From the NCBI GenBank assembly GCA_030646715.1, contig JAUSLJ010000033.1, forward strand, positions 124,001-188,000: a DNA stretch of 64,000 bases, written 5' to 3'. Below the pieces are notes generated by a model. It was not told the origin of the DNA. It saw only the letters and a list, made by a program, of their open reading frames with translations, and did no database searches. The stretch is from Agitococcus sp. GTDB taxonomy: Bacteria > Pseudomonadota > Gammaproteobacteria > Pseudomonadales > Moraxellaceae. Both the position numbers and the translations under genes were made by a program. This document shows, in pieces, positions 1-9,297 of this stretch (position 1 is its first letter; every line of letters begins with the position of its first letter).

Positions 1-138
1 AGTATATCAAGAAGTTAGGTTTTGTCTATGCCTAAATGTCTATATAGAATGCAGGAGCAATCGCATATAGATTGCTTTCCATATTTTTAAGATGCTCTCA
101 AAACATCTAGAGCCATTAAACTAACAATCCCAAAAACT

Positions 139-330
139 TCATCCCAAACCTTCACCTGTAACCATTTTGGTATCGGCAGCACTGACTTGGCCATTAGGTG
201 TGGCAAAAATTACCCGATGGCCTGCATGGGTTAAAATCTGCCATGTCACGGCGATTTCTGTGGGATCAAAATCGTGGCTTGACAGAGGCATAGCAATGGT
301 TTTGGCTATTTGTGACTTCATAATGCTCAC
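139..330 (-). pseudogene. Truncated DJ-1/PfpI (class I glutamine amidotransferase-like) remnant
   Basis: This 63-residue frame matches only the extreme N-terminus of DJ-1/PfpI proteins: the pattern 'SHDFDPTEIAVTWQILTHAG', then 'ATPNGQ' and 'MVTGEGLG', is the typical first strand-helix-strand of the family. Full-length relatives have about 220 residues, including the nucleophile-elbow Cys, which is absent here. The frame stops right after GEGLG. A neighbouring frame stays open for about 17 more codons and then also stops, so the rest of the gene is lost or frameshifted away. It lies 19 bases downstream of the cation-efflux gene on the same strand and was probably its co-transcribed partner. 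It is unlikely to make a functional protein. Confidence 0.5.
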
Positions 331-349
331 CTCTTGCCGTGCGTATTTT

Positions 350-1237
350 TTAGTAATGATGTGTCGAAGGTGATTCGATAGGCTCTAAATGCGTTAGCAC
401 GTGACTACCGTACAAGGTTTTTTCAATATCGGCTTCTAATAAATCGAGTAAATCATGGCCACGCTGCACGGTCCAATTGGCAGGTACGAGAATATGTACC
501 GAAATAAATTTGTGTGAGCCTGCCTGCCGTGTTTTGAGGGAGCTATAGGCAATGCCTTGTTGTGTGACATAACGGCCAATAATTTCATGGATAATGGCAA
601 GCTCATCCGTCGGCAAGGACATATCCATCAGACCATCAACCGAACGGCGCAATAATTGAAAACCTGTCCAAACAATATTAACAGCGACGGCAATGGCAAT
701 CAGCGGGTCTAATATCAGCCAGTCTGTAGCATACACCGCACCAATACCAATCAATACGCCAGCAGATGTCCAGACATCAGTCATTAAATGATGAGCGTCA
801 GCTTCCAAAGTAATGGAGTGGTGTTTTTTGCCTGCACGTAATAAAACAACAGCAGCACCGAAATTTACTGCCGAAGCCACCAAGGAAATCATTAAACCCA
901 AACCGACTTGTTCAATCGCTTGAGGGTGCATCAAACGGGGTAAAGCAGCCCAAATAATACTCACGGCAGCAATTAAAATTAACGCGCCTTCAACACCGCT
1001 GGAAAAATATTCGGCTTTACTATGACCAAAAGCATGATCGTCATCGGCTGGGCGGGCAGCAATGGTTAACATCGTCAAGGCCATGAGAGCTGCCGCTAAA
1101 TTGACGGTGGACTCCATCGCATCTGAGAGCATACCGACCGAGTCAGTCACCCAATAGGCGATTGTTTTTAAAACAAGGGTGACAACCGCAGCCGCAATGG
1201 ATAACCACGCATAGCGGGTTAAATTAGACGATACCAT
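350..1237 (-). CDS. Cation diffusion facilitator (CDF) family metal exporter
   Basis: This inner-membrane divalent-metal/proton antiporter of the CDF (FieF/ZitB-like) family exports Zn, Fe, Co or Mn from the cytoplasm. Six hydrophobic segments fill roughly residues 8-200. Family motifs are 'LSDAMES' in TM2, '[14 protein letters not shown]' in the following loop, and '[13 protein letters not shown]' in TM5, which carries the His/Asp metal site. The last ~90 residues form the cytoplasmic ferredoxin-like dimerisation domain, and the tail 'THHY' is His-rich. At 295 residues the length is normal. The metal specificity cannot be fixed from sequence alone. The gene is divergent from the hybrid histidine kinase, with a palindromic repeat between them, and is followed by the DJ-1 remnant. 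Confidence 0.9.
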   Translation of the reverse strand: MVSSNLTRYAWLSIAAAVVTLVLKTIAYWVTDSVGMLSDAMESTVNLAAALMALTMLTIAARPADDDHAFGHSKAEYFSSGVEGALILIAAVSIIWAALPRLMHPQAIEQVGLGLMISLVASAVNFGAAVVLLRAGKKHHSITLEADAHHLMTDVWTSAGVLIGIGAVYATDWLILDPLIAIAVAVNIVWTGFQLLRRSVDGLMDMSLPTDELAIIHEIIGRYVTQQGIAYSSLKTRQAGSHKFISVHILVPANWTVQRGHDLLDLLEADIEKTLYGSHVLTHLEPIESPSTHHY

Positions 1238-1306
1238 AAGGACAAATCACAGAAGATAGAGTGAGGTTAAATCATACTAACATAGGCTTAAGATAAAATT
1301 ATCAGC

Positions 1307-1375
1307 AAATCTCCCCTAACCCCTCTTTCACAAAGAGGGGGATATTACCCTTTGACAAAAGGGCTGTAAGATTTT
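1307..1375. repeat. Palindromic intergenic repeat, short-linker form
   Basis: A copy of the repeat family that recurs through this window. A first hairpin (CTCCCCTAACCCCTCTTT, short loop, AAAGAGGGGG) is followed after a few bases by a degenerate second hairpin (CCCTTT...AAAGGG). It occupies the 297-base gap between the divergent CDF and histidine-kinase genes. The rest of the gap holds candidate promoter sequence only. Confidence 0.8.
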
Positions 1376-1411
1376 CGAATAAGCGACTGCCGCGTAAATC
1401 CTAATATATAG

Positions 1412-1441
1412 TGTCAAAGTTTAAAAACTTAGCTCTATAAT
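1412..1441 (+). promoter_or_regulatory. Candidate sigma70 promoter for the hybrid histidine kinase
   Basis: A perfect -10 hexamer TATAAT lies at 1436-1441, about 93 bases before the kinase start. The -35 region, about 17 bases upstream (TGTCAA), is a poor match, so the call rests mainly on the -10. The downstream leader is AT-rich and contains no competing start in frame. Confidence 0.3.
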
Positions 1442-1534
1442 GAGAGAGACTCGTAAAAAAATAAAGTTCATTGTTCGTGCGAGACAGATAAGAGAGCTGC
1501 CCATTGACTACTAAAATAACGATGGATTATCACC

Positions 1535-4060
1535 ATGTTTAATAGCATGAGACTTTCTCAGAAAATCATGCGCTTTTTTTTGGGAATAGCGTTGCTATTG
1601 ATGATTGTCCCCGTGCAGGCAAGTCAATCTATTGAAATTCGTGACGGCGATAGTCAATTAACACTCGGTAAACAATTAAGTTATTTTGAAGATCCGAGCC
1701 TTGAATATGTTTTGACCGATGTTTTGGCAGAGGAAAAACGTGGGCAAGGACAATGGCAAAAAGCGAATACTATTTTCCCTAATTACGGATTCACCGAATC
1801 AGCCTACTGGGTAAAGCTGCCCTTGGTTAATTATTCTGTTCAACAGCAATGGTTATTACAAATCAGTTATCCGTTGATGGATGAAATAGAGTTGTATGTA
1901 CCTGATGATAAAGGCCAATATCAACAATATTTGGCGGGTGATAGTTACCCTGCCTCTCAACGCGTCATTGCTGACCGTAGTTTCGTTTTTGCCCTTAGTT
2001 TGCCAACGAATCAGCCACGTGATGTTTATTTACGGCTCAAAAGTCGTGACTCAATGGTTATTGCCATTAGCTTACTGAATCCTGAGCTTTTTCGTGATAA
2101 CCAACGGAAAGAAAGCTTTTTGTTTGGTATGTATTATGGAGCGATCTTAATTATTCTGCTCTATAACTCATATTTGTACTTTATTTTGCGCGACCGAAAT
2201 CATTTTCATTACATCATGGTTTTGTCCTGCTATGCGGTCATTGAGTTGAGCCTCAATGGTGTCGGTTCGCTGTATTTATGGGGCGAATATCCCGAAATAG
2301 CGAAACGAATCAGGCCGTTATCCATTAGTCTGCTGGCGTTAACCAGTTTTATTTTAACCAAGTCTTTTTTAGAAATCCCGCAGATTAGACTCGGTCGCTT
2401 TCACGTTGACCCGTTCTTTTTATCCTTTATTGCTCTGACGTTAATTGGCGCGTTGATTTTTCCTTTTACCTTAGCGATTCAACTGTCCATGCTCGCCGCT
2501 TTTTTATCCGCGCCAATTATGTATGGTGCAGGGATTTATATTTGGCGTAAAGGTAACCGCTTAGGTAAGTATTTTACACTAGGTTGGTCGGGTTTAATTA
2601 TCGGCGGCTGCGTTAATGTGTTGAGGGCTTTTGACATCTTACCCGTTAATTTTTGGACAACTTATGGCTCACAACTCGGTTCAGTATCGACATTATTAAT
2701 TTTGAATACCGCCTTGACCGATAGATTAAGAATGTTACAACAAGAAAATGAAGAAACTCAACGCTCCACGATTTTAAAACAAGAGCAAACCAATCGCCTG
2801 TTAGATCAAATGGTGCGTGAGCGAACCGACGAATTATTGTTAAAAAGCCAAGAAGCAGAAAAAGCCAAATTACAGGCCGAAACTGCCGTACGAGTCAAAA
2901 GTGAGTTTTTAGCCAATATGAGTCATGAGGTGCGAACGCCGATGAATGGCATGATTGGCATGACCCAACTATTGGCCGATACGCCGTTAAATATTGAGCA
3001 AAAACATTATATTAATACCATTCAATCTTCTTGCGAGGCACTACTACGCATTATTAATGATATTTTGGATTACTCAAAAATCGAAGCAGGAAAGTTAGCC
3101 ATTGAACACGCAAACTTTGATTTACATCGTTTAATTGATGAGTGTGCCTTGTTATTTGCCCTTCACGCTAAAGAACGTGGCTTGCCGATTAAAACGGAAA
3201 TATTGCCCGATGTCCCGCAGTGGATGGTCGGTGATTCAACACGGATTCGCCAAATTATTATTAATTTACTTGGGAATGCGTACAAGTTTACCGAGCGCGG
3301 TGCGGTCACCCTACGTGCGTATTTGCGCGAAGATAAAGGCCAAGACGGTGTTTTGGTGCAATTTGAAGTGCAAGATACAGGCATTGGTATTACTAACGAA
3401 CAACGCGAACGGCTGTTTCAGTCCTTTTCGCAAGCTGATTCATCGGTTACTCGTAAATACGGCGGCACAGGGTTAGGTTTAGCCATTTGTCGCTCACTAG
3501 TACGACTGATGGACGGTGAAATTGGCGTAAAAAGTGTGCCCAGTCGCGGATCCATTTTTTGGTTTTATGTGCAGATGTATCATGGTTCTCAGCCTATCAT
3601 GAAAACAAAACCTGCTAAAGATGCTGTGGTTGTGACTCATTACCCCGATTTATCGGGTTTACGTGTGTTGATTGCAGAGGATAATCCGACTAATCAAATG
3701 GTGATTGTCGGGATGTTGAAAAAATACAATATCAAGCCAACCGTTGCCAACGATGGATTAGATGCTTTACAGGTGATGATGACGATTGAGTCAGGTTTTG
3801 ATGTCGTCTTTATGGATTGTGAAATGCCGAATATGGACGGTTATACTGCCACGCAACGGATTCGTTTATGGGAGAAAGGTAAGCATTTATCTCCTGTGTT
3901 GATTTATGGTGTCAGTGCTCATGCGTTGACGGAGTATCAACAACAAGGAATGGCAGCAGGTATGAATGATTTTTTAGTGAAGCCGTTGAAGCAGCAAGAT
4001 TTATCTAAAGCATTAACGCAAGTCATGACGCAATTAATGATTAACAAATTAGCGCGTTAA
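1535..4060 (+). CDS. Hybrid sensor histidine kinase, 7TMR-DISM type, with receiver domain
   Basis: A membrane-bound hybrid kinase. Domains in order: signal peptide (to about residue 30, ending VQA); a periplasmic 7TMR-DISM extracellular sensor (about 35-185); a seven-helix 7TMR-DISM membrane block (about 195-395); a coiled-coil linker; HisKA with '[14 protein letters not shown]' (phospho-His464); HATPase with N box 'NLLGNAYKF', 'DTGIGI' and 'GTGLGLAI'; and a C-terminal receiver (acceptor Asp761 in '[12 protein letters not shown]', Lys in 'LVKPL'). All catalytic residues are present. DISM extracellular domains are thought to bind carbohydrate-like ligands, but the ligand is unknown here. There is no HPt domain in the protein, so phosphate probably passes to a separate HPt such as the one at 61118. 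The gene is convergent with the CAP gene, with no gap between the two stop codons. Confidence 0.92.
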   Translation: MFNSMRLSQKIMRFFLGIALLLMIVPVQASQSIEIRDGDSQLTLGKQLSYFEDPSLEYVLTDVLAEEKRGQGQWQKANTIFPNYGFTESAYWVKLPLVNYSVQQQWLLQISYPLMDEIELYVPDDKGQYQQYLAGDSYPASQRVIADRSFVFALSLPTNQPRDVYLRLKSRDSMVIAISLLNPELFRDNQRKESFLFGMYYGAILIILLYNSYLYFILRDRNHFHYIMVLSCYAVIELSLNGVGSLYLWGEYPEIAKRIRPLSISLLALTSFILTKSFLEIPQIRLGRFHVDPFFLSFIALTLIGALIFPFTLAIQLSMLAAFLSAPIMYGAGIYIWRKGNRLGKYFTLGWSGLIIGGCVNVLRAFDILPVNFWTTYGSQLGSVSTLLILNTALTDRLRMLQQENEETQRSTILKQEQTNRLLDQMVRERTDELLLKSQEAEKAKLQAETAVRVKSEFLANMSHEVRTPMNGMIGMTQLLADTPLNIEQKHYINTIQSSCEALLRIINDILDYSKIEAGKLAIEHANFDLHRLIDECALLFALHAKERGLPIKTEILPDVPQWMVGDSTRIRQIIINLLGNAYKFTERGAVTLRAYLREDKGQDGVLVQFEVQDTGIGITNEQRERLFQSFSQADSSVTRKYGGTGLGLAICRSLVRLMDGEIGVKSVPSRGSIFWFYVQMYHGSQPIMKTKPAKDAVVVTHYPDLSGLRVLIAEDNPTNQMVIVGMLKKYNIKPTVANDGLDALQVMMTIESGFDVVFMDCEMPNMDGYTATQRIRLWEKGKHLSPVLIYGVSAHALTEYQQQGMAAGMNDFLVKPLKQQDLSKALTQVMTQLMINKLAR

Positions 4061-4648
4061 TTAATAAGGTGCTTCATCCTCATAATTGCCTGCTGGGTCA
4101 TAATGGCAGGCTAAATATTCTTTACCGCCACTTTTAGCCATGCCACAGCCAACTTGGTAGGTGACTTTCCAAATCAGTTGCGTGTAATGACCCACCATGC
4201 CACCCTTAGTAACATGAGGAAAAATACCATAAACAAATTGGTTTTTCTCCGAACCCCACGCATCTATCATCTGTTGAGTTTGATACGCTCCTGCCGTTCC
4301 TCGCCATAAGTTTTCGCCAAAGTCTGTGCTCGAGTGTCGAAATTCTTGTGTCGCAGCTAAATGATCAGCCCACGCCTGCGCACTTTTCGCCAGTTCATCT
4401 GACCAAACCAGTGGCACAAGCTGCAATTCTGCTCGGTAGGGATTATGAGCGGCCAAAACAGTAGCGGTATCGAGTTTATTAATGTGTTCAACAACGGCTA
4501 ATGATGGAGGAGAAGTGTTTGCTGCTGGTGAGTTGAGTTCTGTTGGGTTTGGTGGCGTGTAGGCAAGCGCGTTGGTTGTCCATGACGGAGCTTCTGCCCA
4601 ACTGGCAGATGTGATAAGCCCTAAAGACAACAACACACTCAGACGCAT
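4061..4648 (-). CDS. Secreted CAP-superfamily (SCP/PR-1) protein
   Basis: A Sec signal peptide (MRLSVLLSLGLITSASWA) is followed by a short Pro/Asn/Thr-rich linker and a CAP domain (about residues 60-195). Diagnostic motifs are 'AHNPYRAEL', 'HSSTDFGENLW', 'GHYTQLIWK' and 'YLACHYDPAGNY'. The conserved His and Glu that line the CAP cavity are present. The protein is predicted to be periplasmic or extracellular. Bacterial CAP proteins have mostly unknown roles, with sterol/lipid binding and protease-like activity both proposed for the family. At 195 residues the length is typical for a single-domain member. It is transcribed toward the kinase gene and separated from the next upstream gene by a 194-base gap. 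Confidence 0.88.
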   Translation of the reverse strand: MRLSVLLSLGLITSASWAEAPSWTTNALAYTPPNPTELNSPAANTSPPSLAVVEHINKLDTATVLAAHNPYRAELQLVPLVWSDELAKSAQAWADHLAATQEFRHSSTDFGENLWRGTAGAYQTQQMIDAWGSEKNQFVYGIFPHVTKGGMVGHYTQLIWKVTYQVGCGMAKSGGKEYLACHYDPAGNYEDEAPY

Positions 4649-4743
4649 AAAAACTCCTTGTAGGGAGAGGACGGATCACTAGACTGTTTTGGTCTGCCAA
4701 GCATAACGGGGTAGTTGCTTGTAGATATGCTTACTTAAGAGAC

Positions 4744-4771
4744 TCACTCGTGATAATAAATCAACGAGTGA
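4744..4771. other. Hairpin in the gap downstream of the 343-aa gene
   Basis: A perfect 8-bp inverted repeat, TCACTCGT / ACGAGTGA, encloses a 12-base AT-rich loop. It lies about 70 bases past the 3' end of the 343-aa gene. No T-run follows on either strand, so it is not a canonical intrinsic terminator. It could be an operator or mRNA-end structure. Confidence 0.35.
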
Positions 4772-4842
4772 TTCAGTGTAAGCCCTTATTGATGACAAGA
4801 TTAAATCATATTTAGCGCAACAAAGGCAGTCTCAGCCACGGC

Positions 4843-5874
4843 TTAAGTTGCGTCAAAAACTTGGCTGACGATATCTAAACTGTAAAACTCCGTGAGTTGT
4901 GCAGTAATACGCTCGGCTAAAAAGCCAGATTGCAGCATTTCAACTACCACAGGCTCGGCAAACAATTGCGCTTCTTTTACGATAATCTCACGATTAATAT
5001 TAAAGTCAGCTAACAGTGTCAAACCGTCTTTATCGGCAAATTGACTAAACCAAACAGCAATCAACTCTTTCAGTAAAGCTTGCGCGTAAGGTGTTTGACG
5101 GACATGGTTCCATATATCAATACCAATTTTTGAGCCAAATTCAATATCTGCTTCGCCCATGTATTGTTGGGCGGTAGAAAGTGGTGCGGATTTAATTTTG
5201 TGCCACATTTGGTCAGCAACATGGTGAATTTGTTTGGCATCTAAAGTACGCAGTAATACTTTTTCGCTCAAATCGACAATGCTTTGCATATTTTTATGCA
5301 GATAGCTTCTAATGGCGGCTTCAATCGCGCCATTACCGCCTGTGCTTTCCATGAGTCCTTTGCCCATCTTCATTAATGAAGACATACCTGGTACTTTTTT
5401 CGCTAAAGGATTTTCGTGTAGTAAATAATCACTCAGGGCGTGAAAGACGACGTCGGACAATAGTTTTGCATAAACAGGATTAGCAATGGCCGCATGGATA
5501 ATGTCTTTTTTTAAGCTTTCATGGCTGGCAATTTTTTCGACAATCGCTAAATAGTTTTTATGCTCAATCAATTGATGGACATAGGTTTTATTATTTAACG
5601 GACTGTTAAACGCAGCCTTAGCAATGGTGACGATTTGTAGGCGTAAACCTTCAGTCGGTGCTTGATTTAAAACATAATCAACCACAACTTCTTGAATCCG
5701 TTCAGCGTTAATCACTCGATTTAATGGTGTAACACTGGCCCAATCTAAAAACGCATTCACTTCACGCTGTAAGGTGGCAGGCAAGTTTTCGGTTGATACC
5801 TGAGCGAGTAAATGTTGGCGATGTGCCTCAAGTAAGGCGGCGGCTTTAACGTGCATGAAAGCATCCTTTATCAA
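4843..5874 (-). CDS. Conserved-looking hypothetical protein, helical, paired with a hydrolase
   Basis: I do not recognise this 343-residue protein. It has no signal peptide, no clear membrane segment, no Cys cluster and no nucleotide-binding motif. It appears almost entirely alpha-helical, with many amphipathic stretches and a Gly/Met-rich centre (about 165-180, 'SLMKMGKGLMESTGGNG'). It is probably soluble or peripherally membrane-attached. Its start lies 2 bases after the stop of the exported alpha/beta hydrolase, so the two are almost certainly translated from one mRNA and may work together. An alternative start at Met7 is possible. Confidence 0.7.
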   Translation of the reverse strand: MIKDAFMHVKAAALLEAHRQHLLAQVSTENLPATLQREVNAFLDWASVTPLNRVINAERIQEVVVDYVLNQAPTEGLRLQIVTIAKAAFNSPLNNKTYVHQLIEHKNYLAIVEKIASHESLKKDIIHAAIANPVYAKLLSDVVFHALSDYLLHENPLAKKVPGMSSLMKMGKGLMESTGGNGAIEAAIRSYLHKNMQSIVDLSEKVLLRTLDAKQIHHVADQMWHKIKSAPLSTAQQYMGEADIEFGSKIGIDIWNHVRQTPYAQALLKELIAVWFSQFADKDGLTLLADFNINREIIVKEAQLFAEPVVVEMLQSGFLAERITAQLTEFYSLDIVSQVFDAT

Positions 5875-5876
5875 AA

Positions 5877-6890
5877 TTATGGTTTAGCTGTCGCCGTAGG
5901 CGCAGGGGCAAATTTATTCGGCATCGCTTGCGCTTTGTCCAAGAACTTCATATACGCCTCGCTGACAGGGTAATCTGCTTCCAAGATGGGGGTATGACCG
6001 ACATCCTTCAAGATTAACACTTCTTCATATTTTAGATGTTCTTTCAGCTCTTCCACTACGCCGACATCAATCACCGCATCTTTATCTCCCCAAATCACCA
6101 ATGTCGGTGCTTCCATACTGCGTAAGCCCATTTGGAAGGTATCGGGTTGCGTCCATTTCATTTGTTCAATCAGTGCATTCATCAGTTTTTCATGCTCTGC
6201 TAAATGCATGACATGCAGTTTTTCGTAGCCAACCATGAGTTCTTTGGGTACAAAAGGGGTGTCATAAGTCGCTACTTTTGTGATTAAGCGTTCAAAATCA
6301 CCTGGTTTGCGTACTAACATATTCAGTAAATCTTGCGGTTTAGAAATCAGCGAATTTCCTGGTTTGCTATAGACACCTGCGGTATCGACCAATAACACGC
6401 TTTTTACTTCCAAGAAGTAAAGCGCGGAATAAAGAACGGCAATGCCACCACCTAAAGAATGCCCTGCAACATGCAAATCTTTTTGAATGCCTAACGCTAA
6501 AACAAATTGACGCACCGCATCCGATAAGTCTGCTAATTGATAGCCAAAAGTGGCAGGTGCTTGAGTATCACCATGTCCTGGTAAATCAACGGCAACAACA
6601 TGATATTTTTTGGTTAAGCGACGTGCCACACGATTCCAATTGTCTCGTGAGCCCGAAAAGCCATGTACTAACAATACCGTTGGCGCACCTTTCACACCGC
6701 CTTCACTATAAACAAAATTAATATCGCCCACTTTGATGCTTTTGGTTTCCAAACCCGCCCAAGTACGCTCCTGCGCTAAAACGGATTGCATCAAGGCAAC
6801 AGGATCACTCACTAACGGTGCAGCAGCAAGTGAGAGGGAGCTACTAAAAGCTAAAGGTAATAAGACGGCAAGGGTGAGTTTTTTTAGCAT
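5877..6890 (-). CDS. Exported alpha/beta-hydrolase fold lipase/esterase
   Basis: A Sec-type signal peptide (residues 1-23, ending SLAAA) leads into an alpha/beta-hydrolase fold. Visible motifs are the oxyanion segment 'LLVHGFSGSRDNW', 'DLPGHGDTQ', the nucleophile elbow 'AGHSLGGG' (Ser145), the acid region 'IWGDKDAVIDV' and the catalytic His in 'DVGHTPILEAD'. The full triad is therefore present. The layout resembles periplasmic lipases/esterases of gammaproteobacteria; the substrate is unknown. The tail is Pro/Ala/Thr-rich. This is the first gene of a two-gene unit with the 343-aa hypothetical protein. The 240 bases upstream, shared with the divergent ATPase gene, hold no other gene. Confidence 0.87.
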   Translation of the reverse strand: MLKKLTLAVLLPLAFSSSLSLAAAPLVSDPVALMQSVLAQERTWAGLETKSIKVGDINFVYSEGGVKGAPTVLLVHGFSGSRDNWNRVARRLTKKYHVVAVDLPGHGDTQAPATFGYQLADLSDAVRQFVLALGIQKDLHVAGHSLGGGIAVLYSALYFLEVKSVLLVDTAGVYSKPGNSLISKPQDLLNMLVRKPGDFERLITKVATYDTPFVPKELMVGYEKLHVMHLAEHEKLMNALIEQMKWTQPDTFQMGLRSMEAPTLVIWGDKDAVIDVGVVEELKEHLKYEEVLILKDVGHTPILEADYPVSEAYMKFLDKAQAMPNKFAPAPTATAKP

Positions 6891-7131
6891 GATGAATTCC
6901 TAATTATTATGGTGACCAGTGATGACCGAGTGTAGGCGAGGGCGATAGTGCCGACAATGACTATATTGCACGGTCACGCTGTCTTAAAAGCAATAAATTT
7001 GCAAATGGCGATGGCATAGACAATAGTTGTGTGAAAGATCAACTAAGATATAACACTCATTGTTTATACAGTCGTGATAAACACGCTATAGTCGGTTTGA
7101 GAAATCTAATAATCTGCGTGAACTTTAAAAG

Positions 7132-8907
7132 ATGAAAAAAAATACTGTTTCCTTTCGTATAGATACTCGTTGGTGCTTAGACGAGTTGTTAAAAGACCAG
7201 CGCATTAGCCAACGAGATGCAAATTTAGTCGCGACCACTGCCCGTACCCGTGACAAAATTCATTGGCATCCCTTACAAATTATCGCTGAGTTCGACTTTG
7301 TTGACCCATCCAAGAGCAATACGAAACTCAGTATCGACGCATTAACGACATGGCTCGCCGAAAAAGCTGGGCAGGCCGTTTTTCATATTGACCCGTTAAA
7401 AATTAATGCGGGTGTTGTCACTGCGGTCATGTCTTACGCCTTTGCCGAGCGTCACGGTATTTTGGCGGTGCAAGTCTTTAAAGATGAAGTGGTGATTGCC
7501 AGTGCCCAACCGTTTCATCATGAGTGGGAAGAAAATCTCAAACACACCTTAAAAGGGAAAGTGATTACTCGTGTTGTCGTTAATCCTGCACAGCTTCACC
7601 GTTATAGCATTGAGTTTTATAAACTGGCACGCGCTATTGAAGGGGCAAATAACAGTGACTCCGTGAATAGTAACGTCAATCGTATTGGTAATTTTGAGCA
7701 ATTATTGGATCTAGGTAATAATCAAAACCCCGATGCCAATGACCAGCATATCGTCAATATTGTGGATTGGTTATTACAGTATGCCTACGACCAACGCGCC
7801 AGTGATATTCATTTAGAGCCGCGTCGGGATTCTGGTCGTGTACGTTTTCGCATTGATGGTATTTTGCATAATATCTACGAGTTTCCGGGTCAAATTATGA
7901 CGGCGGTGGTGTCGCGGATTAAAATTTTAGGACGGATGAATGTTGCCGAAAAGCGTAAACCACAAGATGGCCGTTTAAAAACACGTAATACCAAAGCCCA
8001 AGAAATCGAACTGCGGTTATCGACTTTACCCACCGTGTTTGGTGAAAAGTTGGTGATGCGGATTTTTGACCCTGAAGTGCTGGTTCGTGGTTTTAAAGAT
8101 TTAGGCTTAGTGGGTGCTGATTTTGATAAATGGCAAAAAATGGTTAAAGAACCGAATGGCATTATTTTAGTCACAGGGCCAACGGGTTCGGGTAAAACGA
8201 CGACGCTTTATTCCACCTTAAAACAATTAGCGACTGAAGAAGTGAATGTCTGTACTGTCGAAGATCCTATCGAAATGGTGGAGCCAAGCTTTAACCAAAT
8301 GCAGGTGCATCACGGCATTGATTTAGGCTTTGCCGAAGGTATTCGGGCATTAATGCGCCAAGACCCCGATATTATTATGGTCGGTGAAGTGCGCGACCAC
8401 GATACCGCCGATATGGCCACTCAAGCGGCATTAACGGGACATTTGGTACTGTCTACTTTGCATACTAATGATGCGCCATCTTCGGTCACGCGATTGTTAG
8501 ATTTAGGCGTAGCCCCATTCTTAATTACCTCCACCGTGGTTGGAGTGATGGCGCAGCGTTTAGTGCGCACTTTATGCCCCCATTGTAAAGTGGAAGGGCT
8601 TTGCGAAGAAGCCGCGTGGTTGGAGTTGACGCAGCCGTGGACAGCGACCATCCCCCCGAAAATTTTTGCTCCCAAAGGCTGTTTAGAATGTCGAGATACA
8701 GGTTATTTAGGCCGTGTTGGTTTATACGAAATTATGTTAATGAGTAATGACATCAAGCGATTGTTGAATGACGGTGCGCCACTTACGGAGTTAAAAAAAC
8801 AAGCGTACCGAGAAGGTTTATTACCATTACGTTTAGCTGGCGCGCAAAAAGTGGCGCAAGGTTTTACGACGATTGAGGAAGTATTACGGGTTGTGCCGTT
8901 GAATTAG
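7132..8907 (+). CDS. GspE/PulE-family secretion or pilus assembly ATPase
   Basis: A cytoplasmic hexameric ATPase of the type II secretion / type IV pilus class. The N-terminal ~165 residues form an N1E/MshEN-like module that in relatives docks onto a membrane partner. The ATPase core contains Walker A 'GPTGSGKTTTL' (about 349-359), the Asp box 'EDPIE', Walker B 'DPDIIMVGEVRD' (about 411-422) and the His box 'TGHLVLSTLHTND'. A four-Cys zinc module (C482/C485 and C517/C520) typical of GspE/PilB lies near the C-terminus. At 591 residues the length is normal. No other secretion or pilus genes are adjacent, so I cannot say which machine it drives; it stands alone between two divergent or convergent units. 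Confidence 0.88.
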   Translation: MKKNTVSFRIDTRWCLDELLKDQRISQRDANLVATTARTRDKIHWHPLQIIAEFDFVDPSKSNTKLSIDALTTWLAEKAGQAVFHIDPLKINAGVVTAVMSYAFAERHGILAVQVFKDEVVIASAQPFHHEWEENLKHTLKGKVITRVVVNPAQLHRYSIEFYKLARAIEGANNSDSVNSNVNRIGNFEQLLDLGNNQNPDANDQHIVNIVDWLLQYAYDQRASDIHLEPRRDSGRVRFRIDGILHNIYEFPGQIMTAVVSRIKILGRMNVAEKRKPQDGRLKTRNTKAQEIELRLSTLPTVFGEKLVMRIFDPEVLVRGFKDLGLVGADFDKWQKMVKEPNGIILVTGPTGSGKTTTLYSTLKQLATEEVNVCTVEDPIEMVEPSFNQMQVHHGIDLGFAEGIRALMRQDPDIIMVGEVRDHDTADMATQAALTGHLVLSTLHTNDAPSSVTRLLDLGVAPFLITSTVVGVMAQRLVRTLCPHCKVEGLCEEAAWLELTQPWTATIPPKIFAPKGCLECRDTGYLGRVGLYEIMLMSNDIKRLLNDGAPLTELKKQAYREGLLPLRLAGAQKVAQGFTTIEEVLRVVPLN

Positions 8908-8918
8908 TTTGAGATTTG

Positions 8919-8944
8919 GTAGGCTGGGCTTAAGTCCAGCCTAC
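8919..8944. terminator. Hairpin between convergent genes, likely bidirectional terminator
   Basis: A perfect 9-bp inverted repeat, GTAGGCTGG / CCAGCCTAC, with an 8-base loop lies in the 48-base gap between the ATPase gene and the small convergent gene. T-rich sequence follows on the + strand, though not as a clean U-tract. Position and strength suggest a shared transcription end. Confidence 0.5.
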
Positions 8945-8955
8945 TTGTTCAAATT

Positions 8956-9195
8956 TTATATGGCAAAAACCTGCCAAGCCTGTAACCGCGAATCCCAATA
9001 CGTTAACGAGTCAAGATTAATGTCGCTCAGACGAACATGGACATCCACGCCGCGTTCGCCCTCTTTAGTAGAAATCACTAAGCCGTCTTCGGTGATTTCC
9101 ATAATCCAGCCTTGCAACACTTGGCCATCGGCCAGCGTAAATTTTTGCTGATTGCCTTTATCGGCGAAGTTCGCGAGTTGTTCGGCCAAAATCAT
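8956..9195 (-). CDS. Small hypothetical protein (79 aa), possible Sm-like beta barrel
   Basis: This 79-residue acidic protein has no membrane segment. The alternating pattern 'FTLADGQVLQGWIMEITEDGLVIST' followed by 'VDVHVRLSDIN' suggests a small five-strand beta barrel (Sm/SH3-like); this is inference from pattern only. Its start is supported by an AGGA motif 8 bases upstream. It is the last gene of an apparent argH-yggX-orf unit, separated from yggX by a ~100-base spacer that carries a GC-rich inverted repeat. I do not recognise a named family. Confidence 0.6.
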   Translation of the reverse strand: MILAEQLANFADKGNQQKFTLADGQVLQGWIMEITEDGLVISTKEGERGVDVHVRLSDINLDSLTYWDSRLQAWQVFAI

Positions 9196-9218
9196 AGACG
9201 TTTCCTCAAATAAATTCC

Positions 9219-9286
9219 CTTCGACTCCGCTCAGGGAGCGTTTTGCGCTGGCTGAGCGGAGTCGTGGTGGCTGAGCGGAGTCGAAG
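9219..9286. repeat. CTTCGACTCCGCTCAG inverted repeat
   Basis: The 16-base arm CTTCGACTCCGCTCAG (9219-9234) is perfectly complementary to CTGAGCGGAGTCGAAG (9271-9286). A partial third copy (CTGAGCGGAGTCG, 9252-9264) lies inside. It lies in the spacer between yggX and the 79-aa gene and is more GC-rich than its surroundings. Similar CTCCGCTCAG repeats are scattered in many bacterial genomes. It could form a strong mRNA hairpin that uncouples the two genes. Confidence 0.85.
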
Positions 9287-9297
9287 CCCGTACGGAT

